A DNA stretch of 10,831 nt from Candidatus Dojkabacteria bacterium. Lineage in GTDB: Bacteria > Patescibacteriota > Dojkabacteria > GCA-002793355. The notes below the pieces were generated by a model, which had not been told where the DNA came from, ran no database searches, and worked only from the letters and a program-made list of their open reading frames with translations. The position numbers were made by a program, and so were the translations under genes. Shown piece by piece: positions 1-6,510 of this stretch; position 1 is the stretch's first letter, and each line of letters begins with the position of its first letter. The stretch lies in assembly GCA_027033525.1 (NCBI GenBank), contig JALVLD010000109.1:1-10831 (forward strand), in the 5' to 3' direction.

Positions 1-1235
1 TACTAGGCGTTGCAATAATGCAAAAAAGTGGCATAACTATTGATTTATCTAAAGTAGAGGAGTTTAGAGCATACCTAGAAGAGCGTCTAAAACAGCTCGA
101 ACAACAAATTTATGAAAGTGTTGGTTTTGAATTTAATATACGTTCTACACAACAGTTAGGGAATGTTTTATTCGAGGTTTTAAAGCTTCCTCATGGCAAA
201 AAAACAAAAACAGGCTTTTCTACAAGTGTGGGAGTGCTAGAAGCATTAATTGATGCTCATCCTGTTATTCGTTTGCTTTTAGAGTACAGAAAATTGCAAA
301 AATTATTTAGCACTTATGTGAAGCCATTTTTGCAACTAGGAAAGTTAAACAAAACAGAGATACAAGGTACCTTAATAGATATAAGTAAGGGTAAAAATTT
401 GGTGCGGATTTATTCTAAGTTTGATCCTTTAAGAACTTCTACAGGCAGGTTGGCTTCTAGTGAACCTAATTTACAAAATCTTCCAATTCGTACAGAAGAA
501 GGCAAGAAAATCCGTGATTTTTTTGTCTCTAAAAAGGGATATATCTTTTTAGCTTTAGATTATTCTCAAATAGATCTAAGAGTTTTAGCACACCTATCCG
601 AAGATAAAGCTCTAGTTTCTGCTTTTAAAGCGGGCCGTGATATTCATAGAGAAACTGCTGCTAAAATTTTTGGCAAAAAATATGATGATATTACTGATAG
701 TGAACGTAGAATTGCAAAAACAATAAATTTTGGTTTGGTGTATGGCATGGGACCAAGGGGCCTTGCTACACGGCTGGATATTCCGTACGAAGATGCTCAA
801 AAATTTATAAACGAGTATTTTAGACATTTTAGTGGAGTATACGATTATATAGAAAGAACTAAAAAATTCGCTTTAACTCACCATTTTGTGGTATCTCTTT
901 TAGGTCGTAGAAGATATATTTATGGTATAGATTCTTCAAATAAAGTGCGGCAAGCTGCAGCTTTACGTGAAGCAGTTAATATGCCGATTCAGGGTGGTTC
1001 TGACGATATTATAAGAAGTGCTATTGCAAAAATTATAGAATTAAAAGAAATACTCGAAAGGAAAGCACATTTTGTTTTACAAATACACGACGAGCTTATT
1101 TTTGAAGTGCCAGATACAGATTATTTTAAAGAAAATTGGGCTAAACAAGTTCAAAGTTTAATGGAATCTGCAGTAAAATTACGGGTCCCCTTAAAAGTGG
1201 GCTTAAGCTTAGCATATTCATTGGGTGAAAAGTAG
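1..1235 (+). CDS. polA: DNA polymerase I, C-terminal polymerase domain (5' end outside window)
   Basis: Template-directed DNA polymerase of family A, used in repair and Okazaki fragment processing. The reading frame is open from base 3 across the window edge, so the ATG at 18 is internal; upstream exonuclease domains are not visible. Numbering from that ATG: the TGRLASSEPNLQN stretch lies near 142-154, motif A is D181-Y-S-Q-I-D186-L-R, motif B (O-helix) has R230, K234, F238 and Y242, and motif C is H357-D358-E359. The catalytic aspartates are D181 and D358. Spacing from D181 to F238 equals that in E. coli Pol I (705 to 762), so the fold is intact. F238 at the 762 position predicts discrimination against dideoxynucleotides. 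Unusual: the steric-gate glutamate (E710 in E. coli) is Asp186. The 3' end overlaps the next gene by 11 bases, suggesting co-transcription. Identity is certain. Confidence 0.97.
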   Translation, partial: LGVAIMQKSGITIDLSKVEEFRAYLEERLKQLEQQIYESVGFEFNIRSTQQLGNVLFEVLKLPHGKKTKTGFSTSVGVLEALIDAHPVIRLLLEYRKLQKLFSTYVKPFLQLGKLNKTEIQGTLIDISKGKNLVRIYSKFDPLRTSTGRLASSEPNLQNLPIRTEEGKKIRDFFVSKKGYIFLALDYSQIDLRVLAHLSEDKALVSAFKAGRDIHRETAAKIFGKKYDDITDSERRIAKTINFGLVYGMGPRGLATRLDIPYEDAQKFINEYFRHFSGVYDYIERTKKFALTHHFVVSLLGRRRYIYGIDSSNKVRQAAALREAVNMPIQGGSDDIIRSAIAKIIELKEILERKAHFVLQIHDELIFEVPDTDYFKENWAKQVQSLMESAVKLRVPLKVGLSLAYSLGEK

Positions 1236-2436
1236 GGAAGGGCAAGGCGAAACAAGAAAGTTGGATAACCTTTTTAAAGAAGCGAATTTAATAGGAGATG
1301 TTCGCGAAGTAGCACTTGCAAGTTATGATGGAGTTTTGAAAATTTTAGGACAAGTACATAAAGCTTCCAGTATTACAGCCGTAACTATGTCTGTGTTGCC
1401 CTTTAATAGGTTTGGAGAAATAGCAGATACAAGGGTTGGTAGGTTATTTAGAGCAATAAATGAAATTGAAACTCCTAGGCGAGAACTCTTAGTGGATCCT
1501 TTTGCTTTATCTGCCGCTACTGGAGGGGAGGTAGCTGTTGAACAAGGTTGGCCTGGTTGGGATGTTAGGCCGTGGGGGATGGTTCCTTCAGAAGTACCTA
1601 ATCGTGTCCCTAAAAGACTTCAGCGTTGGTTAATGTTTTGGCCGTTTGCTAGAAACCACGCACGAATTTTATTGTTTGGGGATACTGAAATTGGAGGTAC
1701 TAGACTTCCGTCTTTAGCTATTATCAGTGCACGAGATTTTTCACGAGCATTTCCAGATAGAGATGAGGATTTTTTTATTTCTACCTCGTTGCAATTAGGA
1801 GAATGGTTAAGTGGGCATTTATCTAGCGATGGAGTTTCACAGTTTAGCAAGTTAGAACTTGGGAAGACTCAAGTTATATTTACAGGCGGCGAAGCTGGGC
1901 GTACGAAAGAATTTTTGGATAATTTTATTGCACAAAACGTGCAACTTGGTGATTCTATTGTTGTTTTTAGCGGCTTTCCTCATTTGCCGGTTGTATGGGC
2001 AGCACGTAAAGTTGCCAAAAAGCAAGCAACACAAAAGAGCAGGGAGTGCTTAGTAGTGGCGCAGAGTAGACCTGCTGTTAAGTTATTTTCCAGTGCAGAG
2101 TTCGTTAAGCCTGGGGTAGGAGTTTCGGGTGCCGTAGATCTTTTTTATGAATTAGTAAAAGCCGTTGAGCTCGGATTGGTAAAAGGTGTATTAGGCCTAG
2201 GAGGGGCACGGTTATTAGAGGTACAGCTAAAGCGTACGGGGATAGCTCATCATAAGGTTTTATTGGTTTTGGCTCCTGATGGCAAGGTTAAGGTATGGGC
2301 AGCAGGTACATTTAATTTCGCAGGTGTAAATATAATCAATCGAACAAATGATATCATTGCTGTATCTTCAGATCCAGAGATAGGGAAAGTAATGTTAGAA
2401 AAGTTGCGAGGTGCAGGCGCAGTAATGCCACCGTAG
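1225..2436 (+). CDS. Divergent phospholipase D-superfamily protein with two HKD-like halves
   Basis: Predicted 403-residue protein from a GTG start that overlaps polA by 11 bases; a TTG at 1261 is an alternative start, and neither has a Shine-Dalgarno sequence. The C-terminal half carries an HKD-like signature: H342-H-K344, D352, then GTFNF and, after a short gap, NDIIAVSSDPEI, the order seen in PLD enzymes (HxK, D, GS/T-x-N, then a strand and a Glu/Asp-Pro helix start). The N-terminal half repeats the layout in weaker form: H145-A-R147, D153, then SARDFS and RDEDFFIST, with Arg replacing the usual Lys. Two such halves make one active site in cardiolipin synthases, phosphatidylserine synthases and PLD nucleases. 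No clear signal peptide or membrane helix is seen, which fits a soluble enzyme better than a typical cardiolipin synthase. Substrate could be phospholipid or nucleic acid; the polA neighbour does not settle this. Family call is inferred from motifs only. Confidence 0.6.
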   Translation: MKSREGQGETRKLDNLFKEANLIGDVREVALASYDGVLKILGQVHKASSITAVTMSVLPFNRFGEIADTRVGRLFRAINEIETPRRELLVDPFALSAATGGEVAVEQGWPGWDVRPWGMVPSEVPNRVPKRLQRWLMFWPFARNHARILLFGDTEIGGTRLPSLAIISARDFSRAFPDRDEDFFISTSLQLGEWLSGHLSSDGVSQFSKLELGKTQVIFTGGEAGRTKEFLDNFIAQNVQLGDSIVVFSGFPHLPVVWAARKVAKKQATQKSRECLVVAQSRPAVKLFSSAEFVKPGVGVSGAVDLFYELVKAVELGLVKGVLGLGGARLLEVQLKRTGIAHHKVLLVLAPDGKVKVWAAGTFNFAGVNIINRTNDIIAVSSDPEIGKVMLEKLRGAGAVMPP

Positions 2437-2581
2437 AATAAGAAGGACTGGCGAAATTTTAGTAGTATATTGAAGAGGGAGGAATATATCTTAACTCAGT
2501 ACTCCTCATGCTAGCTCAAAACATAAATCCTATTTGGTTCAAGTCTACTTCCAAGGTATATCCCGACTACCAGATTATGAT
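2437..2581. other. Intergenic stretch between convergent genes, no supported feature
   Basis: 145 bases separate the stop of the PLD-like gene from the stop of the minus-strand hypothetical gene. I see no strong hairpin with a T-tract, so no intrinsic terminator for either gene can be claimed. A purine-rich Shine-Dalgarno-like GAGGGAGGA at about 2475-2483 is not followed by a usable start codon. Confidence 0.5.
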
Positions 2582-3478
2582 CTAAGAAATAGGATCGATT
2601 ATGTAGTAGGATTCTTCAGGCCTATCCAAACCACCCCATGGAATTATTATATTTCCCCAGTTTATATCAGGACGCAAATAGTATGGGAACCAAAACGTTG
2701 AAGTCCTTTTTAACCTTCTTCTAAGCATCTGTTGGGCATACTCTGGGAAAGTCGCTGCAAAATCAGAAATTCTATCTATGATACTATCGTCTGTACCTAA
2801 TAATCCCTGTCTTTTTAACTCTTCATATCTATTATATATATCTGCTATTGTAATACCATCTATTTGCTGTTGAACCAATACCTCACTAGTTGCTACCGGA
2901 GCCTCTGGTACTCTAAACCCCAAGCTCCTAAGAGCATCGTATGCGATGAGAGTACCAATTCCGGTCACTCCGCTCAAATGCCATTTTTCTTTATTAAAAT
3001 CATACCGGAATTTGCTTCTTTTAGATTCTTCCCATATTTCTGGAGTTAAAGGATAGGCGTAATTGTATAGCTTTATGGCCCAAGGATAACGCTGCTGCGA
3101 ATCAAAGACATCCAACAAAACAGCCCCAAAGCGACCGTGATCCCACCTCCCATAACGGAGCACCCCCTTTTTTAAGGCCCTAAGTACTTGAAGGGCACTT
3201 TTTATAATATCAAAATCGTATTTTCTAGCAACAATTAACTTATCACCAATTAATGTACTTCCTTCTGGAGAATTATCCTTTATTCTATAAGCCAAGTTTG
3301 TAGATGTTATAAGTAAATAATCAGGGCTAGTTTGTATAGATACTCCCAATTTAGAATTAGCAGGAAAATCTAGTCCAAACCTTTCAAATTCATCTTGAAT
3401 TACTCCTCCGTTTCTTTCAATATAGGGCGCATTACTTTTTACTCTTAATTTCCTATATTCGTTTATAAGATCTCTCAT
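2582..3478 (-). CDS. Hypothetical protein, cysteine-free, 298 residues
   Basis: I do not recognise this family. The ATG at 3478 is the first possible start because an in-frame stop lies 9 bases upstream, and a good promoter sits just before it. The protein has no cysteine, no signal peptide and no membrane helix, and a charged, mixed composition consistent with a soluble folded protein. The N-terminal part (1-100) is mixed strand and helix; the middle (about 105-165) is rich in Trp, Tyr and Arg; about 170-190 has a glycine-rich helix-turn (SGVTGIGTLIAYDALRSLGF) reminiscent of a nucleotide or DNA-contact helix-hairpin-helix, but not convincingly so; about 205-260 looks helical and charged. The C-terminus is strongly aromatic (TFWFPYYLRPDINWG). 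It is a single gene, transcribed towards the PLD-like gene and away from trpS, so neighbours give no functional clue. Confidence 0.8.
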   Translation of the reverse strand: MRDLINEYRKLRVKSNAPYIERNGGVIQDEFERFGLDFPANSKLGVSIQTSPDYLLITSTNLAYRIKDNSPEGSTLIGDKLIVARKYDFDIIKSALQVLRALKKGVLRYGRWDHGRFGAVLLDVFDSQQRYPWAIKLYNYAYPLTPEIWEESKRSKFRYDFNKEKWHLSGVTGIGTLIAYDALRSLGFRVPEAPVATSEVLVQQQIDGITIADIYNRYEELKRQGLLGTDDSIIDRISDFAATFPEYAQQMLRRRLKRTSTFWFPYYLRPDINWGNIIIPWGGLDRPEESYYIIDPIS

Positions 3479-3491
3479 AAAACATTATGGA

Positions 3492-3519
3492 ATTATAATT
3501 CTAACAAGCTAATTATCAA
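3492..3519 (-). promoter_or_regulatory. Promoter for the 298-residue hypothetical gene
   Basis: On the minus strand a -35 box TTGATA (3519-3514) is separated by 16 bases from a -10 box TATAAT (3497-3492). Both are close to the sigma-70 consensus. The -10 box lies inside a perfect 12-base palindrome, GAATTATAATTC (3490-3501). The start codon begins 13 bases after the -10 box, which predicts a 5' leader of only about six bases and no Shine-Dalgarno site. Confidence 0.6.
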
Positions 3520-3724
3520 GTCTTTGTATAGGTCCAAAGAGTTGAGATAATTTTATCGTTGGTGTGTGGTTCTCGCAACTTTGTATCACTTTTACCACTG
3601 TTTGTAGTTTATCTCATACTTTTGTAAAATAACACATGCAGCTTTTACACTTTAAAACTCGCTTAAATCTTGCTTGGTGCTAGTTTTATTTTCTGCCCTT
3701 TTATACTTTTTTACATAAATTAGT

Positions 3725-3730
3725 TATAAT
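3725..3730 (+). promoter_or_regulatory. TATAAT -10 box immediately upstream of trpS (predicted leaderless start)
   Basis: A perfect TATAAT ends five bases before the trpS ATG, so transcription starting at the usual distance would begin at or beside the A of the start codon. No good -35 box is visible at 16-18 bases (nearest is TTATAC at 3701). An alternative upstream promoter, TTGTAG (3602-3607), 17 bases, TAAAAT (3625-3630), would instead give a leader of about 100 bases. The choice between them cannot be made from sequence alone. Confidence 0.4.
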
Positions 3731-3735
3731 GAAGT

Positions 3736-4749
3736 ATGAGATTGCTTTCTGGTATTAAACCAAGTGGAGATTTACATATAGGTAATTATTTTGGCTCTAT
3801 AAAACAATGGGTTGATTTGTTAAATTCATCGTCAGATACGCAAGCTATTTTTTTTATTGCAGATTTGCATGCAATTACAGTATATCAAGATCCTAAAAAA
3901 TTAAAGGAAAAAACTTACGAAATTGCAGCGGTTTATTTTGCGGCAGGGCTAGATTATAAAAAGCATATAGTTTTTGTACAAAGTGATAATCCGGACCATC
4001 CATATTTAAACTGGCTTTTAACAACCGTAACTCCATATGGTTGGTTAACACGAATGACACAGTTTAAAGATAAACGGCAAAAACTGAAAAATTATGGAGA
4101 AGTAATAGGAGCTGGGCTTTTTAATTATCCTGTGCTTATGGCAGCAGATATTTTGCTTTATGACGCGGATTCTGTTCCAGTAGGGGAAGATCAGGTGCAA
4201 CATGTTGAACTTACCCGAGATATTGCTAAGCGTTTTAACAAGTTATATGGTGAAACTTTTAAGATTCCAGAGTACACAGTAAATAGGACTGTTGCTAGGA
4301 TAAAAGATTTGCAGTATCCAACAAAGAAAATGAGTAAATCTGATGATAATCCATTGGGCTGTGTTTATTTACTAGATTCTATTGATGACATACGCCTTAA
4401 GTTTAAAAGAGCTGTAACAGATTCTGAGAAATCAATTCGTTATGATGTAAAAAATAAACCAGGAATTTCTAATTTACTTGCAATTTTAAGTGCTTCTACA
4501 GGCAAAAAAATAGAAGATTTAGAAAAAGAATATGCAGGGAAAACATATGCTCAATTTAAAGAAGATGTAGCTGAGGCAGTTATTGCGGTTATTAAACCTT
4601 TGCAACAAAGGGTAAAAGAATATTTAAGTGACAGGTCAGAACTTGAACGTTTGTTTAAGCTAGGAGTAGAAAAGGCAAGAGAAATCTCAACACCTAAATT
4701 AAATGAAGCATTATCTAAAATGGGATTTTACAAATATGCCAAAAAGTAA
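3736..4749 (+). CDS. trpS: Tryptophanyl-tRNA synthetase
   Basis: Class I aminoacyl-tRNA synthetase that activates tryptophan with ATP and charges tRNA-Trp in the cytoplasm; essential for translation. At 337 residues it has the usual compact bacterial length. The N-terminal PSGDLHIGN (9-17) contains the HIGH-type ATP motif in the HIGN form common in TrpRS. The Rossmann core continues through DLHAITVYQDP, RMTQFKDK, AADILLYDADSVPVGEDQVQH and the GED/ELTRDIA block, and the KMSKS loop is intact at 198-202 within TKKMSKSDDNP. The C-terminal helical anticodon-binding part includes AVTDSE, KPGISNLLAI and a final helix, close to the Geobacillus stearothermophilus enzyme as I know it. The ATG directly follows a TATAAT box and lacks a Shine-Dalgarno sequence. 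No T-box leader was found. The 3' end overlaps the next gene by 14 bases, so the two are probably co-transcribed. Confidence 0.97.
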   Translation: MRLLSGIKPSGDLHIGNYFGSIKQWVDLLNSSSDTQAIFFIADLHAITVYQDPKKLKEKTYEIAAVYFAAGLDYKKHIVFVQSDNPDHPYLNWLLTTVTPYGWLTRMTQFKDKRQKLKNYGEVIGAGLFNYPVLMAADILLYDADSVPVGEDQVQHVELTRDIAKRFNKLYGETFKIPEYTVNRTVARIKDLQYPTKKMSKSDDNPLGCVYLLDSIDDIRLKFKRAVTDSEKSIRYDVKNKPGISNLLAILSASTGKKIEDLEKEYAGKTYAQFKEDVAEAVIAVIKPLQQRVKEYLSDRSELERLFKLGVEKAREISTPKLNEALSKMGFYKYAKK

Positions 4750-5053
4750 AAAAGATCATATTTTGTTTATTTTAATAGGGGCATTGGTGTTTTGGGGAGC
4801 TTGGCACTTGTGGGAGATTTTAGAGTTGAAAGGGGCAAAGGGCTATAAAAGTAGAGGAGGGCCACGCAAGGATAGGGCTCTAAGACTTTTGGAATTAATG
4901 GAACCGTCCAGAAAATATACACAGCGCGAATTGGCTGAGTTGAGCAGTATACCATATCGCTCTGTTCGTAGGTATGTGGACAAATTAGCAGCTGTTGGTT
5001 ATGTTAAGGTTGAAGGTAGAGCCCGGGCTGCTCGAGTAATAAGGACTAAATAA
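4736..5053 (+). CDS. Small membrane-anchored winged helix-turn-helix protein
   Basis: Predicted 105-residue protein of unknown name. After a basic start (MPKSKKDH), residues 8-26 form one hydrophobic membrane helix, followed by a basic, Gly/Lys/Arg-rich linker (about 32-47) and a winged helix-turn-helix domain (about 46-103). That domain has the order helix (DRALRLLELM), helix (TQRELAELS), recognition helix (IPYRSVRRYVDKLAAVG) and wing (YVKVEGRARAARVI), as in MarR/LexA/IclR-type DNA-binding folds. The wing and recognition helix are rich in Arg. If the domain binds DNA, it must face the cytoplasm, tethered to the membrane. The start at 4736 overlaps trpS by 14 bases; an in-frame ATG at 4703 would add 11 residues before the basic segment and is less likely. 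Co-transcription with trpS is likely; a role in tryptophan control is possible but unsupported. Confidence 0.8.
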   Translation: MPKSKKDHILFILIGALVFWGAWHLWEILELKGAKGYKSRGGPRKDRALRLLELMEPSRKYTQRELAELSSIPYRSVRRYVDKLAAVGYVKVEGRARAARVIRTK

Positions 5054-5612
5054 TTAGTGCAACATATCCTAGAAGTAACCCAATTAGTAGCCCAACAATT
5101 ACATCCACTATGTAGTGGAAACCGAGTGCAATTCTAGAAAAGGCTACGAGCATGGCAGTTAGTGTGATGGGTATTTTTAGTGGTATTGGTAGTAGCCAAG
5201 TAAGGATCATAATATACCCTGCATTAAAGCTGTGCCCTGAGGGGAAAGAAAAACTTTGGGGTTTTGCAAAGTGGAGGGGACCTATGGTTATATTTTGTGT
5301 ATGACATTCAGGTCGTAGTCTTGCAAAAAAAGGTTTTATAATAAGCTCGATAGTAAGTTCTGCAAGAAGCCAAACTATAAATATTTTAAAAAGTAAGTTG
5401 TTATTTTTGATATATTTAATTGCAATTAGGGCAAAAAATGGCAATCCGAATGCGTTTAGAAGAATGCGGATTATCATAAAGGTATGCAAAAACAACGAAT
5501 GATTATAGACCCAATCATGGATTTGCGATGTAAATTTATGGTCGAGTCGTACAACGTGTTTTAGGTGCGAGGTCTTAATAAGTGTGCGGAGGTTACGTTG
5601 GAGACTAGTCAT
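5046..5612 (-). CDS. PAP2-family lipid phosphatase (integral membrane)
   Basis: Type 2 phosphatidic acid phosphatase superfamily; such membrane enzymes remove phosphate from phosphatidic acid, phosphatidylglycerol phosphate or undecaprenyl pyrophosphate at the outer face of the membrane. All three signatures are intact: K93-x6-R100-P101, P124-S-G-H127, and S159-R160-x3-G164-x-H166-x3-D170. H127 is the proton donor and H166 the nucleophile by family analogy. About five to six membrane helices are visible (roughly 40-66, 72-92, 128-142, 147-162, 166-187). The ATG at 5612 gives 188 residues and overlaps the ferredoxin stop by 8 bases; a TTG at 5633 would add seven residues. It is the last gene of a three-gene minus-strand operon, and its stop overlaps the end of the opposite-strand winged-helix gene. 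Undecaprenyl pyrophosphate recycling is the most plausible role, but the substrate is not decided by sequence. Confidence 0.9.
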   Translation of the reverse strand: MTSLQRNLRTLIKTSHLKHVVRLDHKFTSQIHDWVYNHSLFLHTFMIIRILLNAFGLPFFALIAIKYIKNNNLLFKIFIVWLLAELTIELIIKPFFARLRPECHTQNITIGPLHFAKPQSFSFPSGHSFNAGYIMILTWLLPIPLKIPITLTAMLVAFSRIALGFHYIVDVIVGLLIGLLLGYVALII

Positions 5613-5847
5613 TGAATGTTTCAATAATTTCAACTTTGATAGCTTGAGTGGGGCACATTGCTGCCGTGTCTTTTAGCTTCTTTAAAGTTTCTTTGTCTAC
5701 TGTTATATCTTTATACTTATCTGTAGGCTTATTTTTCCCTACGGTAGGATCAAACTCAAAGGCTTCGGGCATTAGAGAGCTGCATGTTCCGCAAGCAATG
5801 CATTTGTTTTGATCTATACTGACCTTTACGTGATATTTTGCACCCAT
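5605..5847 (-). CDS. Single-cluster [4Fe-4S] ferredoxin
   Basis: An 80-residue soluble electron carrier. The cluster ligands are C16-xx-C19-xx-C22 and a distant C65 followed by Pro, the one-cluster pattern of Thermotoga- and Pyrococcus-type ferredoxins. The second CxxCxxC motif of clostridial 2[4Fe-4S] ferredoxins has been lost, replaced by a Lys/Asp-rich segment (about 36-60). The two extra cysteines that form a disulphide in some thermophile ferredoxins are absent (Met26 is near one of these places). The fold begins with a strand (KYHVKVSID) and ends with one (AIKVEIIE), as expected. It is the middle gene of the minus-strand operon, 18 bases after the cohesin-like gene and overlapping the PAP2 gene. 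No redox partner enzyme is encoded nearby, so its electron donor and acceptor are unknown. No Shine-Dalgarno sequence precedes the ATG. Confidence 0.93.
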   Translation of the reverse strand: MGAKYHVKVSIDQNKCIACGTCSSLMPEAFEFDPTVGKNKPTDKYKDITVDKETLKKLKDTAAMCPTQAIKVEIIETFND

Positions 5848-5850
5848 AGT

Positions 5851-5865
5851 AATAAATAAATAAAT
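5851..5865 (-). repeat. Tetranucleotide repeat in the ferredoxin leader
   Basis: AATAAATAAATAAAT fills almost the whole 18-base gap between the stop of the cohesin-like gene and the ATG of the ferredoxin gene. In the mRNA it reads as an A/U-rich ATTT repeat where a ribosome binding site would be, and no Shine-Dalgarno sequence is present. Such a tract can change length by slippage. Confidence 0.7.
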
Positions 5866-6486
5866 TTAGTTATTGGCTTCTGTACCAGCCTTTGAGTTAT
5901 TTTTTATTCTAAAGGCTAGCCAAACAAGAGTTGTAATAATAGCTAGGATAATTATATTAGTTGTTATAAAACTATTCCAGTTTTTGGGAGGCCTGGGCGT
6001 AGGAGTGTGTTTTTTAGGAAGCTCTATGCCATGAGCCGTAGGCGTTGTTGTTACCGTGACTGTATCTGCAAAGATTGGTTGCCCTTGGATTTTTAAAGAA
6101 AGAGGTTTTCCGTAAATACGTTTACTATAGGTTGAAGACTTTGTTTTGAAGGTTATTGTATCGAACTTGGTCTTAAGTTTGCAGGATTGCAATGGGACCA
6201 TATCGAATCTGAGTAAGGCCTGGGGGGTTGTTCCAATGGGACCATTAATTTGCAAAACCAGTTCCGTTTTAAGGGAGTATGTATAGAGTTTGAAATTGAC
6301 TGTTTGTGCAATTGTAGGAACGACAGAGGCGTTTGTAATATTGACACAATGTGGGACATCATAGTTAAATGTAATTTTGATAGTCGCTGTTTCGATTTTA
6401 TTACCATTTGATAATAGTAGAGAAAATCTTTGTGTTGTATTAAGGACTTTTATATCGGGACGAATTTCCAATTTCGTTGTTGGCAT
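5866..6486 (-). CDS. Cohesin-like beta-sandwich protein with C-terminal membrane anchor
   Basis: Predicted 206-residue protein. Residues 1-150 alternate short hydrophobic strands with polar turns; the pattern KLEIRPDIKVLNTTQRFSLLLSNG, then ATIKITFNYD and later a RFDMVP strand, resembles the cohesin/carbohydrate-binding beta-sandwich found in surface proteins of many bacteria, although similarity is only at pattern level. A Pro/Thr/Lys linker (about 157-170, PKKHTPTPRPPKNW) leads to one membrane helix (about 173-192) and a basic, polar tail. No signal peptide is seen at the N-terminus, and the in-frame codons upstream of the ATG do not supply one before a stop. It would therefore be tail-anchored, or use an unusual export route. 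It heads the operon with the ferredoxin and PAP2 genes. The ATG is six bases after a TATAAT box. The gene is divergent from the coupling-type ATPase, and a partnership is possible but unproven. Confidence 0.75.
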   Translation of the reverse strand: MPTTKLEIRPDIKVLNTTQRFSLLLSNGNKIETATIKITFNYDVPHCVNITNASVVPTIAQTVNFKLYTYSLKTELVLQINGPIGTTPQALLRFDMVPLQSCKLKTKFDTITFKTKSSTYSKRIYGKPLSLKIQGQPIFADTVTVTTTPTAHGIELPKKHTPTPRPPKNWNSFITTNIIILAIITTLVWLAFRIKNNSKAGTEANN

Positions 6487-6492
6487 AAATCT

Positions 6493-6500
6493 ATTATAAT
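6493..6500. promoter_or_regulatory. Shared palindromic -10 box for two divergent genes
   Basis: ATTATAAT is its own reverse complement, so a perfect TATAAT is present on the plus strand (6495-6500) and on the minus strand (6498-6493). The minus-strand ATG of the cohesin-like gene follows after 6 bases; the plus-strand ATG of the ATPase follows after 10 bases. No good -35 box is visible on either strand. The whole gap between the two start codons is only 24 bases, so both transcripts would be leaderless or nearly so, and polymerase could serve only one direction at a time. Confidence 0.5.
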
Positions 6501-6510
6501 ATGTAATACT

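Noticed and set aside
18..20. ATG at 18 as the start of polA
   Set aside because: The frame is open to base 3 and the preceding residues continue the usual pre-thumb polymerase sequence, so this Met is internal and the gene is cut by the window edge.
2510..2555. tRNA-like pieces (TAGCTCA and GGTTCAAGTC)
   Set aside because: They resemble D-arm and T-arm consensus, but are only about 20 bases apart and do not form paired stems or an anticodon arm, so a tRNA gene or attachment site cannot be supported.
2508..2585. Plus-strand 25-codon open frame in the gap after the PLD-like gene
   Set aside because: It is short, has no clear ribosome site at the right spacing and no recognisable product; the purine-rich GAGGGAGGA lies about 24 bases upstream, too far away.
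3602..3735. T-box or attenuator leader before trpS
   Set aside because: No AGGGTGG-type T-box sequence, no Trp-codon leader peptide and no terminator hairpin are visible.
6430..6510. N-terminal extension of the coupling-type ATPase from ATG 6430
   Set aside because: It would overlap the start of the divergent gene and cross the shared -10 box; the first 27 residues are not typical and the ATG at 6511 fits the promoter.
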